Assembly (NCBI RefSeq): GCF_000002595.2
Contig: NC_057010.1
Coordinates: 5,571,519-5,635,518, forward strand
Direction: 5' to 3'
From: Chlamydomonas reinhardtii
Lineage: Eukaryota > Chlorophyta > Chlorophyceae > Chlamydomonadales > Chlamydomonadaceae
DNA: 64,000 nucleotides
A program made the translations under genes and the position numbers. Every line of letters starts with the position of its first letter. The stretch's first letter is position 1. Under the pieces are notes generated by a model, which ran no database searches, had not been told where the DNA came from, and was given only the letters and a program-made list of their open reading frames with translations. Below, one piece after another: positions 24,043 to 36,805 of the stretch.

Positions 24043-25910
24043 CTGCTTAGCCAAGCAAAAGCGGTGTGAGTAAGACATGAAATACACGGTGTCTTCGTGA
24101 AGACATACAGTCTGGCGGGGGCATCACCACCTACATCTTACTGCACGCTGCACGCCACTCACCTGGGCTCATCGCTCCTTGTTGTCACGGTCAGACATGT
24201 CGGGATTGTAATATTATATGAGAATACTAACTTTACATGTTTGCTAAGGACACTGAAGGTTGGTGCACGAGCGTAGCAAGTACGGTAGTCGCAAACCTAG
24301 GGTTTCTACAAGCATGGCATACGGCGTGTCTCAGGACCGGTATTGTCGGCGCTGTGTGGACGTTTGGTGCTAAATTCGGCGTTCCGTACTCGTAGCTGCG
24401 ACAGGTGCCTTGCTCGAGGTTCTGGTGGCCGGATAGCTGCGTGTTGAGCTTCGGGAAGGCGCCACACAGGCGGCCGCCCCCTGCAACGGAAGCGTAGGCA
24501 CTGTATGGAGATTTACATTGGGGATACAACCATGACGGGCCTCCGGTCATTACGGGGCAGGGCGAGACCGTGCGCGTCACCCGGCGCTGCATGTGCGTTA
24601 TGCATATGGAGAACGTATATTGATATTGCCATCCCCCTGATGTGTCCTCCTGCAGTGTGTCTCTATGTTGTAAGCGTGTTCATTGTCCCCGAATGTAGGG
24701 GATTGCGTGTATGTTTTGTCTGATTGGTTGCGTGTGCGGTATGCCAGGCATTGCCAACGCGGGCCCGCCCCGCCCGATAAAGTGATTCACCGAACCTTTT
24801 AATTGTGAAGTCATGGAGTATATATAGAGCAAGCGTTATGGAGTACAGAGCAAGCAATGCGTGTGCCGTACCTCATTGACGCGGGGATCCCTGCCAGATC
24901 AGCCAGCGAGGCACACGTAGCACTTGGATATTCATTCGGGGTGTTGGCAGCATGGTGGCGTACGTTCTGTCGTGAAGGCGAGTCTGCTGTCCGCCAGCGT
25001 CCGCAAGACCTACCCCGCGTCGTTACAAGAGTTTCAGGGTCGATGCGCACCGTGGCATGTTCTTGTGTCGTACCTAGCTTGTTATTCCTGTACTTCTGGT
25101 ATTCTTATCCTGGTCAAGTCAAGCTCTGAAGGTAGAGACGGCAGTCGGCAGAGAGTGAGGACTTTTGCCGGTAACCGGCCATTCGTGTAGATAAGTAGCC
25201 GTAGTGCCATGTAGCTGGGTAGCAATGCCCACCAGGCGAGGTGCCCCGGAGGTGCCCACCCAAGGCCCCGGTAGGACCAGACAGTCTGTGTGTGGCACGG
25301 CGCAAGCACGTGCTCGTAAGCAGATACATGTTCTCGTTCTCGTTGCATCCTTACACTTTCTGGGGCAGACCCCCCGGAGCGCAGCCCACTTCTCCCTTGA
25401 GAGGGAGAGCCACCGTTTCCTGTGCAAAATTGCACATGCGCACACGGTACACACAGCCCCTGTTTGTTCGGGGTGCCATACCGTAGTCGCTATGTACCAG
25501 CACGCCAGTTGAAGCACAGCCTGTATCGTCATCCGCCAGGGACAAACTCACATGTGAGACATCGCTTACGTTGGCAGAGACACCAGCATATTGTGCCATA
25601 CACACCCCGTGCGTCACCCCCGTGCCCTGACGTGGCAGCTTCAGATTCACCAAGTAAGCCCCAGCGCCGCTCGCGCGGACTCTTGTCAAAATCACGCCAA
25701 AACTGTCACATGGCCTCCTGAACCTCCCCAACCTGCTTCAATTGCTGTCACTGATCCACCATTGCATCTGCAACTACTAACACTATCGTCCCTTACAACA
25801 CAGCCATTCCATTCCATGCATGCTGGTTCCTCCTTACAGCACAGCCATTCCATTCCATGCTGCTGATTCTACTGCTCCTGCTCCTGCTGCCGCTACTACT
25901 GCCGCTGCCG
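24043..25910. other. Intergenic between convergent kinase A and GNAT genes
   Basis: Holds the 3' UTR of kinase A (+) and of the GNAT gene (-; TTACA signals at 25793..25797 and 25834..25838). A TATATATA box-like motif at about 24818-24826 precedes a 91-codon ATG-initiated frame at 24857..25129, discussed under findings. A direct repeat of CATTCCATTCCATGC-type sequence occurs at 25806-25860. No other gene was recognised. Confidence 0.45.
24207..24211 (+). terminator. TGTAA polyadenylation signal of receptor kinase A
   Basis: TGTAA lies 165 bp after the stop codon of kinase A, in an AT-rich stretch. The position is typical for algal 3' UTRs. Confidence 0.5.
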
Positions 25911-28238
25911 CTACTGCTGCTGTGCCGAGGGTGGTCGCTCCATGTAAATCAGCATCATGCGCTGCCCGGGCAGGCACTCGAGCGTCCACACCTTGGTCTC
26001 GATCTCGCGGAAGCCGTGCCTGGCCGATGCATGAGAGAAACGAAGGGTCAGCGGGTGTCAGCGGGGTTTTGGTGGGTTGGCGAGTCGGCGGTTGGAAGTT
26101 GGCGGGGTTGGGGATTCGGAAATGGGACAATTACTGGTGGAGTACGATTCCCGAGGCCGAGCACGCGCGTTCCAAGTCCCAAGCCTCCAATGTACCAAGC
26201 CCCAAGCCTCTAACGCGCCAAGCCCCAAGGATGCGCACAAATCTGCACGGGCCCTACCTGGCATACAGCCGCGCGTTGTCCGCGTTGGTCGCCTCCAGGT
26301 ACGCCCACCGGCCCCCGGCGTCAGCCCTGACCAGGCAGGGGCAGTGGGTGGGCGGGGAGGTGCCAGGAACGGAAGATTCTCACAGCAGCGCGCTGGACGG
26401 GTATGACTTAAAACATTCGAGGGGGGTAGCGTCGGCGCATGCGCACGCCTTGCCGGACTCATGCCCAACACACGAGCCCGTCCACACTCCAACCAAGCCT
26501 CTTAAAGGCCAGCCAAGCACCCCTACGGTAGCACGCCGCTATCACGCGAGCGCCCGCCACATGGGCTGCCCCACCTGTCGGTCAGGTGCTTCAGCAGCCG
26601 CGACCCCAGGCCTCGCCCCCAGTGCTCGGGCCGAGTGGCGAGGAAGGCCACGTACTCGAACGGCCCGCGCCGCTGCACGGAGCAGCAGTGGTGGTGGGGC
26701 GGTGGAAGGGAGGGAGGCGGGGTTCGGCCAAGGGCGCAACGCGGTGCGGTTGCAGCACGCACATGCATGGCTTGTAGGGTCCCGGTGGATACAAGCCCAT
26801 CGCCAGTGCCCACCGCATGTGTCCACAACCCCATCAGGGGCTAGCTCCCAGCCGACACACCTGGTCCCTGACCTGGCAGGGGCTTTTCCGGCACATGTAC
26901 CTAAAGCATACATCAACCCTCCATTCCATCTTACCTGGTAGAACTCGGTCTTCTTGTCCCCGAGGTACTTGAGCATCTCATCCCGTGTGGGTACCGCCTC
27001 GGGCCGGCCGCTGCCGGACAGGTCGATGACACCGGGCGGCTCCGGCGCGTCATCCGGTGCTGCGTGCGTCAAGTAGCAAGGACGCGCGTACGAGGGTGCA
27101 TGCATGTGTGTGTGCATGGGTGGCGGTTACGGAGTCTCAAACTCTCAAGTGACACAGAGCAGTGGTGACGTGGTTTTTGGTTGGGATCCTCATTACCGGT
27201 AATCCTTGACCAAGCATTGCGCTGTGCTTGGTTCCAGGCATCGCGCTCGCTGCGAACCATCTTTACGAACGCCGACACAAATACACACACGCGCCCCGCG
27301 CTCATGCCAGCAACACTCACTCTTCTGCTCGGGGTAGGAGTAAGCAAATGCAACGGCCGCGTGCTGCGTATCGCCGGAGGCCACCGAGTGCAGCAGGGGG
27401 GTCTCGGGGCTGCAAGTGCGGGGCATTCGAACAGGCGGCCACGTGGACACGGTTCGTGTAATCGGTGATGGTGGGTACCGTAGTCTCCAGACCTCCCTAT
27501 ACCCCACTGTACTCGCGCCTTGCGCCACATGCACGGTAGAAATCGTGCGGCCGCAACATGTATGACTGCACGCCCTGCCCGCCCATTCCCGCCTGCAGGT
27601 AGGCAGTCACCTGCGCAGTAGGCTGTTGTGGGCGATGGCCCTCCACCTGCCCTCGAAGAGCGCGGGGTCCGCACAGAAGAACACGTTGTTGGGCTCGGAG
27701 GCGAAACCCTGCAGAACAGAGGATGGGCGCCATTTACCTAACCGAAGCGATTGCCCTGGTTCAGTATGGAATTTGCATGGCTCTCAGTGATGCAGGCGCT
27801 TTCAGGTTTGCAGCAAAGCCCCGCCGACCCACCCTGTAAACCGCCCCCCTCTCGGCCCCCTCAGTGCCGAACCCTTTTGCACAACCCGGTCGTCCTTCCC
27901 AATCCACTGGTGCGGATGCAGCATTCAAGCACTGCGCGACCAGCTGCCGAGGAATGTCTGCTCCGGGTAGGAGAGTGGGATTACTAGGGCTGGCTTTTTT
28001 TAGAGGTCTGGACACAACACCCCATTTCTCACGACTGCTGGATACTTGGGCGGCCGGGCGGGGCAAACAGATGGCTGGGTAAGGGTAGGCCCAGCACTGC
28101 TGGATGGCCCGGCTGGGTCTGATGGGCCCGACTGTTGCACAACACCCGTCCCACCTTGCCAACCGTGTTGCAGCACTCCTCCGCTGCGACCGGGTCATCG
28201 GATTTGCTGAACGTGCGAACACCTGATGTGCTGCCCAT
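25911..28238 (-). CDS. GNAT-family N-acetyltransferase
   Basis: Seven exons in coding order complement 28155..28238, 27611..27708, 27321..27409, 26935..27059, 26575..26672, 26258..26326 and 25911..26019 give 223 residues. The start is MGSTSGVRTFSKSDDP. The GNAT fold is clearest in exon 5: EYVAFLATRPEHWGRGLGSR, where the strand beta4 and the acetyl-CoA pyrophosphate loop (RGLGSRLL) lie. It continues with the family-typical YLEATNADNARLYARHGF and a final strand MMLIYMER. These enzymes transfer acetyl from acetyl-CoA to an amine; the substrate cannot be told. The C-terminus ends in a short Gln run. The gene sits between the inverted receptor kinases, convergent with A and co-oriented with B. Assignment to the family is firm; the N-terminal exons are less conserved. 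Confidence 0.85.
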
Positions 28239-29883
28239 CGCGGCAAGAACCTGGCCTTGCCTGGCGTGGAGCGCTGGATGGCTGAAGAATGCCACAGTGC
28301 GGCCAAGGGCAAGGGTAGTTTGCCTAAACTGAACGGATGATTTTCTATTCAGTACCACGTTTCTCATGTCAGAATTTAAGTTCGCGCTGCGAAGGAAACG
28401 ATATATATCTTTGGTGCTCGCAAGCCGCTTTCGCCTCGGCCTGGTTACTTAAATTAGATGCATAATTGTACATACGTAATCGATGGCGATTTTCACCTAC
28501 ATGTGCGCAGTGCCAATGTGCCATGCGCCCATGCTCACTCACTGAGCCCGAGATGCCCCGGCTGGCAGATGCCTTCCCCTTGGTCAAACGCATGCAACCA
28601 AACACGAGATGACACTAGTGATACACTGGACGAATCATCACTGCCAGGGACACTGCGTCATCAAGGCTGCCTAGTGTGTGTGCAGCCTTCTCCCACACCA
28701 CCCGTCGTCCCGTCGTCTCCTGTCTGTTCCCCAAGAGCACGCGTGCCTCATCACAAACCCATAAACCTGAGATCACTCAGCTGCTGGTTCCTGAGTTTTA
28801 AGCAGCGGCTGCAATCCACATTCCAGGACACTGTACAGCACAGCGTGCGACCCCAGTCCTTAAATGCAATCCCGTCTACCGGTATTTGCGACGGCCCGAC
28901 TAGCGAATACCGGCACAGCGCACCTGCCACTAAGGCCGCCACCACGACTAGCATTGCACGGCGTGCTTCACGGCAGGTACCGTACGCAGGTTGGCTCAAA
29001 CGTCGCCTATGTTGACATAATGGTAGGTCCCTCATTATATCAAGTGGCAAGCGCGTCAACCCCCATCGCATAGCCCAACCACCACCGACGAACACTCGCA
29101 TGGACAGCAAGTTATCATTTGCGCGCAGCAATGGCACCCCCGCCCCACCCGCGGTTTTCCTCTCCGTATTGCAGCCGCCAGATGTATCGACAGCTCCTCC
29201 AGCCCCTGTGCCCTCGTACATCGTACCCTTGCTACTTACGGTTGACACTTGTATGCTTCTTCACGCTCATCGATTTTAAATCCCATCCCATGATACGCTA
29301 CTTTGCCCCAAGCAAATGCCCATCAGGTTGCTTGTGCAGGAAATACTAAACAAATGGTACAAAGAAAGGGGCATGTCACACCCGCGCAGGCAACGCAGCG
29401 TACAATTACCAGCATGGCCATGCGCGCGCAGTTCACGTCACAAGACTCTGTGACTGACCCTACCCACCAGGACCGAATGGAGTATACGATGCGCCCCAGG
29501 AATCCAAGACATCCCCAACCCCCAACGTGCTTTACCAGTACACTATTCCCATCCAAGCCAACCATTTGGTGTCCTGTTGGCAGGCCTCGCACAGCTCGTG
29601 CAGGTACAGTACCCGTTGGCTACCAGAGGCGAAGTGAAAGCGTGGCAGTGCAAACCAGGATCGTGGCAAGCACATCAGTGAGTCTATGTAGCGGGTGCTA
29701 GGCAACCTGGCTTCCCAAAGGACCCGCGCGCCTGCTTCTAGGTGCTGCAACGCCCGCGTCCGAAATAGACTTAAGCGCATGATGCTGACAATGTTTTCTC
29801 AACCGATACTCAATACCATCATCGCCCACCCATGACCGTGTTGTAAGGAGCCGCAAGTGCCGCCCTCGGAGTTCGGGGGCGCT
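28239..29883. other. Intergenic between GNAT gene and receptor kinase B
   Basis: Upstream region of the GNAT gene and downstream region of kinase B, both on the minus strand. It is less GC-rich than the genes. A minus frame ending at 28751 has a hydrophobic start but no splice or family support. No TTACA poly(A) signal for kinase B was found within about 480 bp of its stop. Confidence 0.4.
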
Positions 29884-32800
29884 TCACTGTCGACCTGAAG
29901 CCGGCAGGGCAGCCATCATCCTGCAAGGCGATGGCACAGTGACACGGTACAATGAGAGTTGGCGCCTCAGCCCTCGGGTCTCAGCCCAGTACGGCTTTCC
30001 ACATTGCAGCTGGACCTCCTGCACTCCCGCCCACGTGCACTCACATCTCAAGATACTGCACGACAGCAGCGAACGTGGGTCGGTCCTTGGGCGACTGCAA
30101 GTCAGCGAGCAGTGAGCGGTGCATATGCTTTCAATAGACTGGGCTTGCAGATATCTTAAAATCAGGACGCAGCCTAGCGCAAGAACACGGCACGCTTCCT
30201 TTGCCCCAGTTCCCAATACACCTTCCCTGTCTCAGCTGATACGCTCCTCACCGGTGCCCAGCACGATGTGACGAGTCGTGTGTACGCAGGCGGCAGCCAC
30301 AGCGGCAGTGCGGGCCGCCCGCCGCTGACCAACACGCGGTGTACCAGACGTGCCATGTTGAGTCCGCGGTACGGCTTGTCGCCCGTAGCCAGCTCCCACA
30401 CTGCACGCGCGTGGATGTAGCCGCATTACGGTAACAGGGGCTGGTAAACATGACAGCAGCGATGCACAATGCCACGTGTATGGGACACATGTCTGGGGCC
30501 CTGGGTGAGTGCTGCGCGCGCCCGGCACTCACGAGTGATTCCGTAGGCGTACACTGGACGTGCAGACGGTGGAGAAAGGAGAAGAGAAACGGCAAAGCTC
30601 GGTAAGGAACTGCTGAAGCGTTTGCTTCGACGGAAGGCAGGCAAGTTTAGAACGTCCCATCAAGCATGAAAACATGCAAACCCTGGTCTCATACACATTA
30701 ACAGTATGCATGGAGCCCTGCCGCTCACCGTCCGCCTGTGGCGACACGTGGCCTTTGCTCCACAGCTCTGGAGGCACAGAGATGTTCAGCGGGACATGTA
30801 CGCAGCTCAGTACATTGGCATGTCAGACCCAAGGCCCCTGTACACTTCGGTCACGACACCTACCCGCACACAAGCATCCCGCCCTTTGCCCCCGCACCGG
30901 GTGCCATGTGGCTGATGGTCCCTGCGGGCCGCGTGGACACGTGCGTGCGCTCCGTGGTGAGCAGCCGACTCAGTCCGAAGTCGCCAACCTGCAGCGCGGG
31001 GGCCACGCAGTTGGAGGGTTGCGTGAGACGTGTCATGCTGGGGCGGACGCACATGCACTGGCGGCACCGCAAGCGGCCGCCAAGCGGGTGGCAGGTGACA
31101 GGCGCATTGACGGCCTGGCCCCGACCTCCCTCCAAAAGCCATTCGCCGCACGCACGCACCTTAGCCACCCAGCCGTCCTGCAAGCTACGCGGATCCGGCG
31201 ACTGAACCGCACAACCGGATCCCGACAACGCCCCGGCCGGCCCTGTCGAGCCCAGCCTGGACATCCCAGCAACGCTCTCCGATGCGGATTCTACTCCGGC
31301 ACTGGACGCCGCACGCGCCAGCATGACATTCGCGAGCTTTAGGTCCCCGTGGCACACGCCGGCGCTGTGAATGTAGAGCATGCCCCGCGCAATGTCCAGG
31401 GCTAGAGGCAGCAGCACAGCCTGCGCAGGTGTGGGAAGGGGACCGGTTGGGGAGAGCAGATGTTCGTGCATGCCATTTCCCGCATGCCGTGTTTGTGACT
31501 GCAGACCCTCCATCGCCAGCTGTCTCGCTCGCACCCACCATGTCTGGCCGCTCGTTCCGCGCCCGCCACTGCGTCGCCCGCCACGACTGCAGCGAGCCGC
31601 CCTCACATAGCTCCATTACCAGGAAGCCTGTGTCAGGCGTGTTGGGGTGTGTGCGTTCAGGTTTGGCGATACAGAAAGCTGCAATGCTTGAAAACTGGCA
31701 CAGCTCTCAGTTTATCACAGCAGAGGAAAACCACGCTTGCCACCGGGCTGCACTCAAGCAAGACCCACCGTGACTTGACCCCTCCATCGGCTGCGCGTGC
31801 GCCGCCAGCCACAGCTGCTCGAGCGGAAGCGCGATGCGGGGCGTCTGAGCCTCGCCGCCCTCCCCACCAGCACGCGGCGTGCCAACCAGGATGCCGCCAA
31901 GCAACGTTCCTGCATCTCCAGGCGCCGTTGCCTCGGCCGCAGCAGCGCCGGCATGCCTATCCTCAGTGCCGCATGCCGTCGCGTTGGATGTCGTGGACAG
32001 CGGCGCACAGCCGGTGTGCTCAATAGTGCTACTGCCGCCGCCCACTGCGGTCACGTCGGATGCCGGCGCCGGGGGTTTCTCCGGCTGCGCGCCGCCCGAC
32101 TCGCTGGCGTACGCCGCTGCGGTGCCCGCGCCGTAGCCATGCCCCTGCCCCTGCCCCTGCCCCTGCCCCTGCCCCTGCCCCTGCTGCTGCCCCTGCAGGT
32201 CATGCTCCTGCTCCTCCATCTCGTCGCCCTCCTCCAGCGCCATGAGCTCTTCCTCCGGCAGCCGCTCGCCGCTGCAGCTGTCGCCGTCCAGTGCCCGCCG
32301 CATGGCCTGTAATGACATGCAAGTGGACATGTGGGTGTTGTGGCATGTCACGCGGGCGCATAAGGATCAAAAGACGGAGGCATCCAGCCGCACGTAACCG
32401 GAAAGGTACGTAGGTCCCGCCCACTACACGTGGCTGTGTGTGAGCGCCTCTACCTGCATGGAGACCCAGCCCGACAGGATGTCGGGCGCACTGCAGCTGC
32501 TGCGCTCCACCTGGTCGGCACGCATGCACCCCGCGGCACCCAACGCCACCGCGCCCAGAGCCACAGGCCCCAGGATGCTCTTGCCCAGGACCCGGGAGCT
32601 GGGACGGCCGCGGCCGCTGGCGCTGGTGATACGGGCCTTGCCCACAGCGCGAGGCTTGCCACTGCCAGGACCGGTTGTGCCGCCAGCGGCGGCGGCTGTT
32701 GGGCGCGGCTCTTCGATCTCCAGCAGTGGCCAGATCTCCTCAAGCGGCAGGCTGGCCGCGCGCGTGAGAGAACGCAGGTTGCCGAGTGGTGCGACATCGC

Positions 32801-35800
32801 TGGCACCGCCTCCGCCGCCTCCCAGTGCCGCGGTGGCCCGGACCGGCAGGCCCAGGGCGCCAGCGAGTCCTGCCGCGCCTACAACGCTGGTGCCGCCTGT
32901 GTGTCGGGGGTTGCTCGCGCGGCTGCTTCTGTCTGCGGCAGCCGCGGCAGCTGCGGCTGCGGCGCGGCCCGCCGCGAGAGACGACCCAAACATGGCCGAG
33001 GGCGGATTGGCCATGTCGTTTGTGTTGAGGAAGCGGCTATAGCTGCCTGCGGCGATGCTGCAGCTGGTCTTGTCAGACGGCTTGCTGCCGCCCTCGACAA
33101 AATGCGTGTTTGCAGACCGCGCGGCTGGGGAGGCGGCGGCTACGGCACCAGCCGTGTCGGCGGTGTGGCCTGACGCAACCGCAGAGTTGCGTGCAGCAGC
33201 GGCCCTGGATGCACTTGGGTTTCCGGCTATCCGGGTGGAGGCAGATGCTGCTGCGTTGTCGTTAACGTTGATGGCGGCGAGGCAGCCGCCGGGTAGCACC
33301 TGGCGGGCGGGGGCGAGAAGCCATGCACACGACTTTGACACGAGCAACGGCGTTCAGTCAAGTTTGGGACAGTTATCCCCTCGCTCCGCGCACGTGTACA
33401 CTCGCACCGCCGAAGCTGTGCCGTGCACATGCAAGCAAGCGGCAGCATGCACCCACACCCGACGCCCGCAACCACCATCCCAGCCTGCGAGCTGTAAATA
33501 GCCATCACCCCAGCCTACGTGCACCGCCCTCCAGCCACCGCACCCACCTGCGCGAAGTGCAGGCTGTTGACGATGTTGACGTGTTTGAGCGCCTGGCTGA
33601 GGAGCACCTCCGTGTGCACCGCGCGGCACAGCTCCTGGCCGTAGTGCAGCACCTTGACCGCCACAGACTGGCCCTGCCATGAGCCGCGAAACACCTTCCC
33701 GAAGCTGCCGGCGCCCAGAACCACGTCCAGCTCTGTAGAGGCACGCAAGGGCGTGCATTAAGTAAAAGGGAAGGCATGGAGTAGACTGCACAGGGCAGCT
33801 TAAGAGTGGAAGGCTCTGAAACCTGTTGTGTTGTTCAGGGTATGCAGATGCCTGACCAGCGGTAGCCTGGCCATGAGTCACAGCCTCCCCTACAGCACCC
33901 CACAGCGCTCCCGTCAGCAGTAGCACCCACCAATGGACACTCCGCCTAGCACCACGGTTGACTTGGGGCCTGCACATGCACTGCTCCTGCGTGGCCTCGA
34001 GCTATCATTGCCCGACTGCGCTGGCGATTCGGCCTCGGCCGCGGCGCAACCGGCAGCACCGTTGCCGTTGGCACTCTGAGGGCTGGGCGCAGCTGTTCGC
34101 ACCGCGGGCAATGCTGCCAGGGCAGGGGGCGCTGGCGCCAGGGCAACCGCGACGAACTCGGGTGCAACGGCGCCACCATTGGAGTCATCAGATGTAGAAA
34201 CAGCACGTCCCTCGCTGGCCAGCTTGTTGTGGCCTGAGCTGTCTGCAACGGCTCCATTCAATGCCTTTTTGCCAGAGGCGTCCGCTCTTAACGCCGCCTC
34301 CGCGTCCGTTGCCTTGCCCCCACCGTGCACTGCCTGCTGCTGGCCCCGCCGCCGGTGCCGCATGTATAGGAAGGCGCCGCCAGCGAGCAGCAGCAGCACG
34401 CCGCCAACTCCAACCGCGACTGCACCGTGAGTTGGGCATGCACGAAACAAACAGTTAAGGAACTGGGGACATGCATTCGCGGCGGCGGCGCGCCAAGCAG
34501 GCCAGCCACGCCCGCAAGCCCAGCCGCCCTAGTTATGCTCCTCGCTCTGCATCCACGACTCACACCATCATTCATGTATGTCGCCATCAAACCGCCTACG
34601 ACACGCCGCTCACCTCCCACCGCCACGGCAATTGTGCTGCCTTCGTCGCCCTGCTGCCCCGCGCTGTGCTGCTCCGCTGCCGCCAGGATCTCCCAGGTGT
34701 GGTCGCGGGACATCACGTCCTCAATGGACTGACGCACGCAAATGTCCCAGCCTTTGGTGTTGCCGCACTCGAATGTGGTTGGCTCCTCGCAGCTGTGATT
34801 AAGACAAGTCAGAAAGGCGGGACGGTAAGCGGCAGCAGAGGAGAGCCATTAAGGTAGGGCCATGAAACGTGTGCGAACAACAAGGGCACGCCAACGGGTC
34901 ATCAAACACTACTGCAGTGCCTTGTGCACTGTGCACGCATGTGCGCAACGGTGCCACAACCCAGTTGAGAGCGATGGACAGCAAGAGTGGCGGTCAGGTT
35001 GTGCCACCCGGTCTGCTGCAAGAAGCAACACGCGCCTTGACACAACTCCCCAACAAGTCTGCCATGCATGGACGGCTACCACCACACGTCGTCGTGGATC
35101 CGTTGTAAACCCGCAACCGGCCCTGCATGGGGCAGCACTCACACGAAGTTCACGTCCGTTCCCTCCAGCACGTATCCACCGCCACTGGTGATGCCCTGCA
35201 AGGAGCGCAGGCACAGACGGCACATATACGGGAGCGTCGAAGACACTCGGCAATTGTATGCTGAGAGACTCCCGCATGCAACTGGTACGGCGATGACTAA
35301 AGGCTAGTGTTGACCTTTACCTGCAGCCCCGACACCGGAAGCTCTGCTGAGGCTGAGTGGATATCCAGGTCATTGGTGTTGTTGTAGCACCGCGCCAGCA
35401 ACGGTTGCGGGCGGCACCAAACCCTGTAGCGTTCCGCAGCGAGGCGGGGCAAGGCGTACGTCACGCGGAACGCTGGCACACGACATGAAGACGACGGATC
35501 GAGGATAGAGACAGATCTCTAGCGGCACATGGAGCGAGCGTACAGTACCCATGAACAGTACCATACGGTACATCCCTTTGCTGATACGGTATGCGGGCGA
35601 CCGAGCCAGTCCCCTGTGGCCAACCCCTCACTCACTTCGCCGCCGGCGTGACGTTCTGCGCCAGGGTGGCGTGTGTCTGGCTCATCATGACGGACGCGAT
35701 GGTGGAGGGCGGCAGGCAGGAGAAGCAGTGGTAGACGATGTCCTCATATCGCACGTAGGCGCCCGGGCTGGCGGCGAACAAGTCCACCTACCGAAATCAG

Positions 35801-36805
35801 CACCGAGGTTGTGTGCGGGGTGTTTCAGGTCGCCAACTTGATACGTCAGCAGCATCGCACGTATGACGCCATGTTACACCAGCTCACAGAAGCAAGCATT
35901 GCAACATGGAGGCGGGCGTGCCCGCCGCTGTGTGCGCCAGTGATATCCGCAAACCCTGGCGAAGCCCGTGCTCACCTCGAAACCGCTGCGCTGTCGCGTG
36001 TTCCTCAGCTCCACCTGCATGCCATCCAGGATACGTGCGCAGGCGTATCCAGTCATGTCCATGCTCATTACCAAATGCTCAAATATCAACCGTTTCCTGA
36101 GCCAATAGGGGGTTCCGCATACGCCGGGCGGCACACGCCGGTGCGGCGGCCTTGCATGCGGCGAGCCTGACGGGCCGGGGTACTCACCCTTTTGAACAGA
36201 AATACTGCATCCTGCGCCAGCTGAACTTTGCTCTCGATGAAAGCCAAATCCTGTATGAAGTGCGGACGCGACATTGCCACAACATATGAGGGCCTCGCCG
36301 CTAAGAACGCATGTCGGCATGTGTTCTGAAGCGCCTCGAAACCCATTGTGGCACACGTAGGGCGCTGCCCGGCATCACTTCCAGGTTCAGCTGTAATCCT
36401 GCGCCTGTCAACGTATCCTTGGCGCTCCGGGCTCACCAGGATTGGGTACGGATACGGGCTGGGGTCTCCAGAGATGGTGAAGCTGGTATTGCGCAAGATG
36501 GGCAGGAGTGGCCAGCCCTTCGCCTCCAGTCGCAGGTTTTTCACCAGGTGCGCCACTTTGATGGTGTCATTAGATATCGCAGCAATCAGCTCTGCCTCAG
36601 TGGAAAAGTCCACCGTCAGCCCCGTGGCACTGGGGACGAGGAGGCCGGGATAGGGCCCCGGCAGGCCGGGTATGTGGTCGGCAGGTGCCGGTCGCCAGCA
36701 GCACACGACCAGCGCCAACACCAGGCATATCTCCCGATGCAGACACTTGCGAGCGTGTGACGGCCTCTGCAGCCCCTTTTTAGCTGGAAAGGAATGCCGC
36801 TGCAT
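29884..36805 (-). CDS. Receptor-like TKL protein kinase B (inverted paralog of A)
   Basis: Nineteen exons matching A one to one in phase, coding order complement 36437..36805, 36188..36250, 35976..36014, 35636..35787, 35321..35423, 35143..35195, 34614..34792, 33931..34419, 33548..33732, 32454..33299, 31769..32306, 31539..31627, 31160..31420, 30898..30988, 30729..30767, 30533..30553, 30252..30400, 30045..30094, 29884..29920; 1,250 residues. Signal segment CLVLALVVCCW; ectodomain with the same STEAELIAAISNDTIKVAHL; membrane span GVLLLLAGGAFLYM; kinase with GAGSFGKV, VAVK (K509), CHGDLKLANV, DFG (D1125), MAPE, VYAYGITLWELATG and DRPTF. The inserted low-complexity stretch (545-1005) is ~461 residues and includes a (QG)n run coded by a CCCTGC hexamer at 32138-32190. 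The kinase part is nearly identical to A, the ectodomain clearly diverged, which suggests different ligands with similar signalling output. Confidence 0.9.

Noticed and set aside
28751-29248. Minus-strand frame with a hydrophobic start (MLVVVAALVAGALC)
   Set aside because: Looks like a signal peptide, but codon choice is unlike the neighbouring genes and no splice sites, family or poly(A) signal support it.
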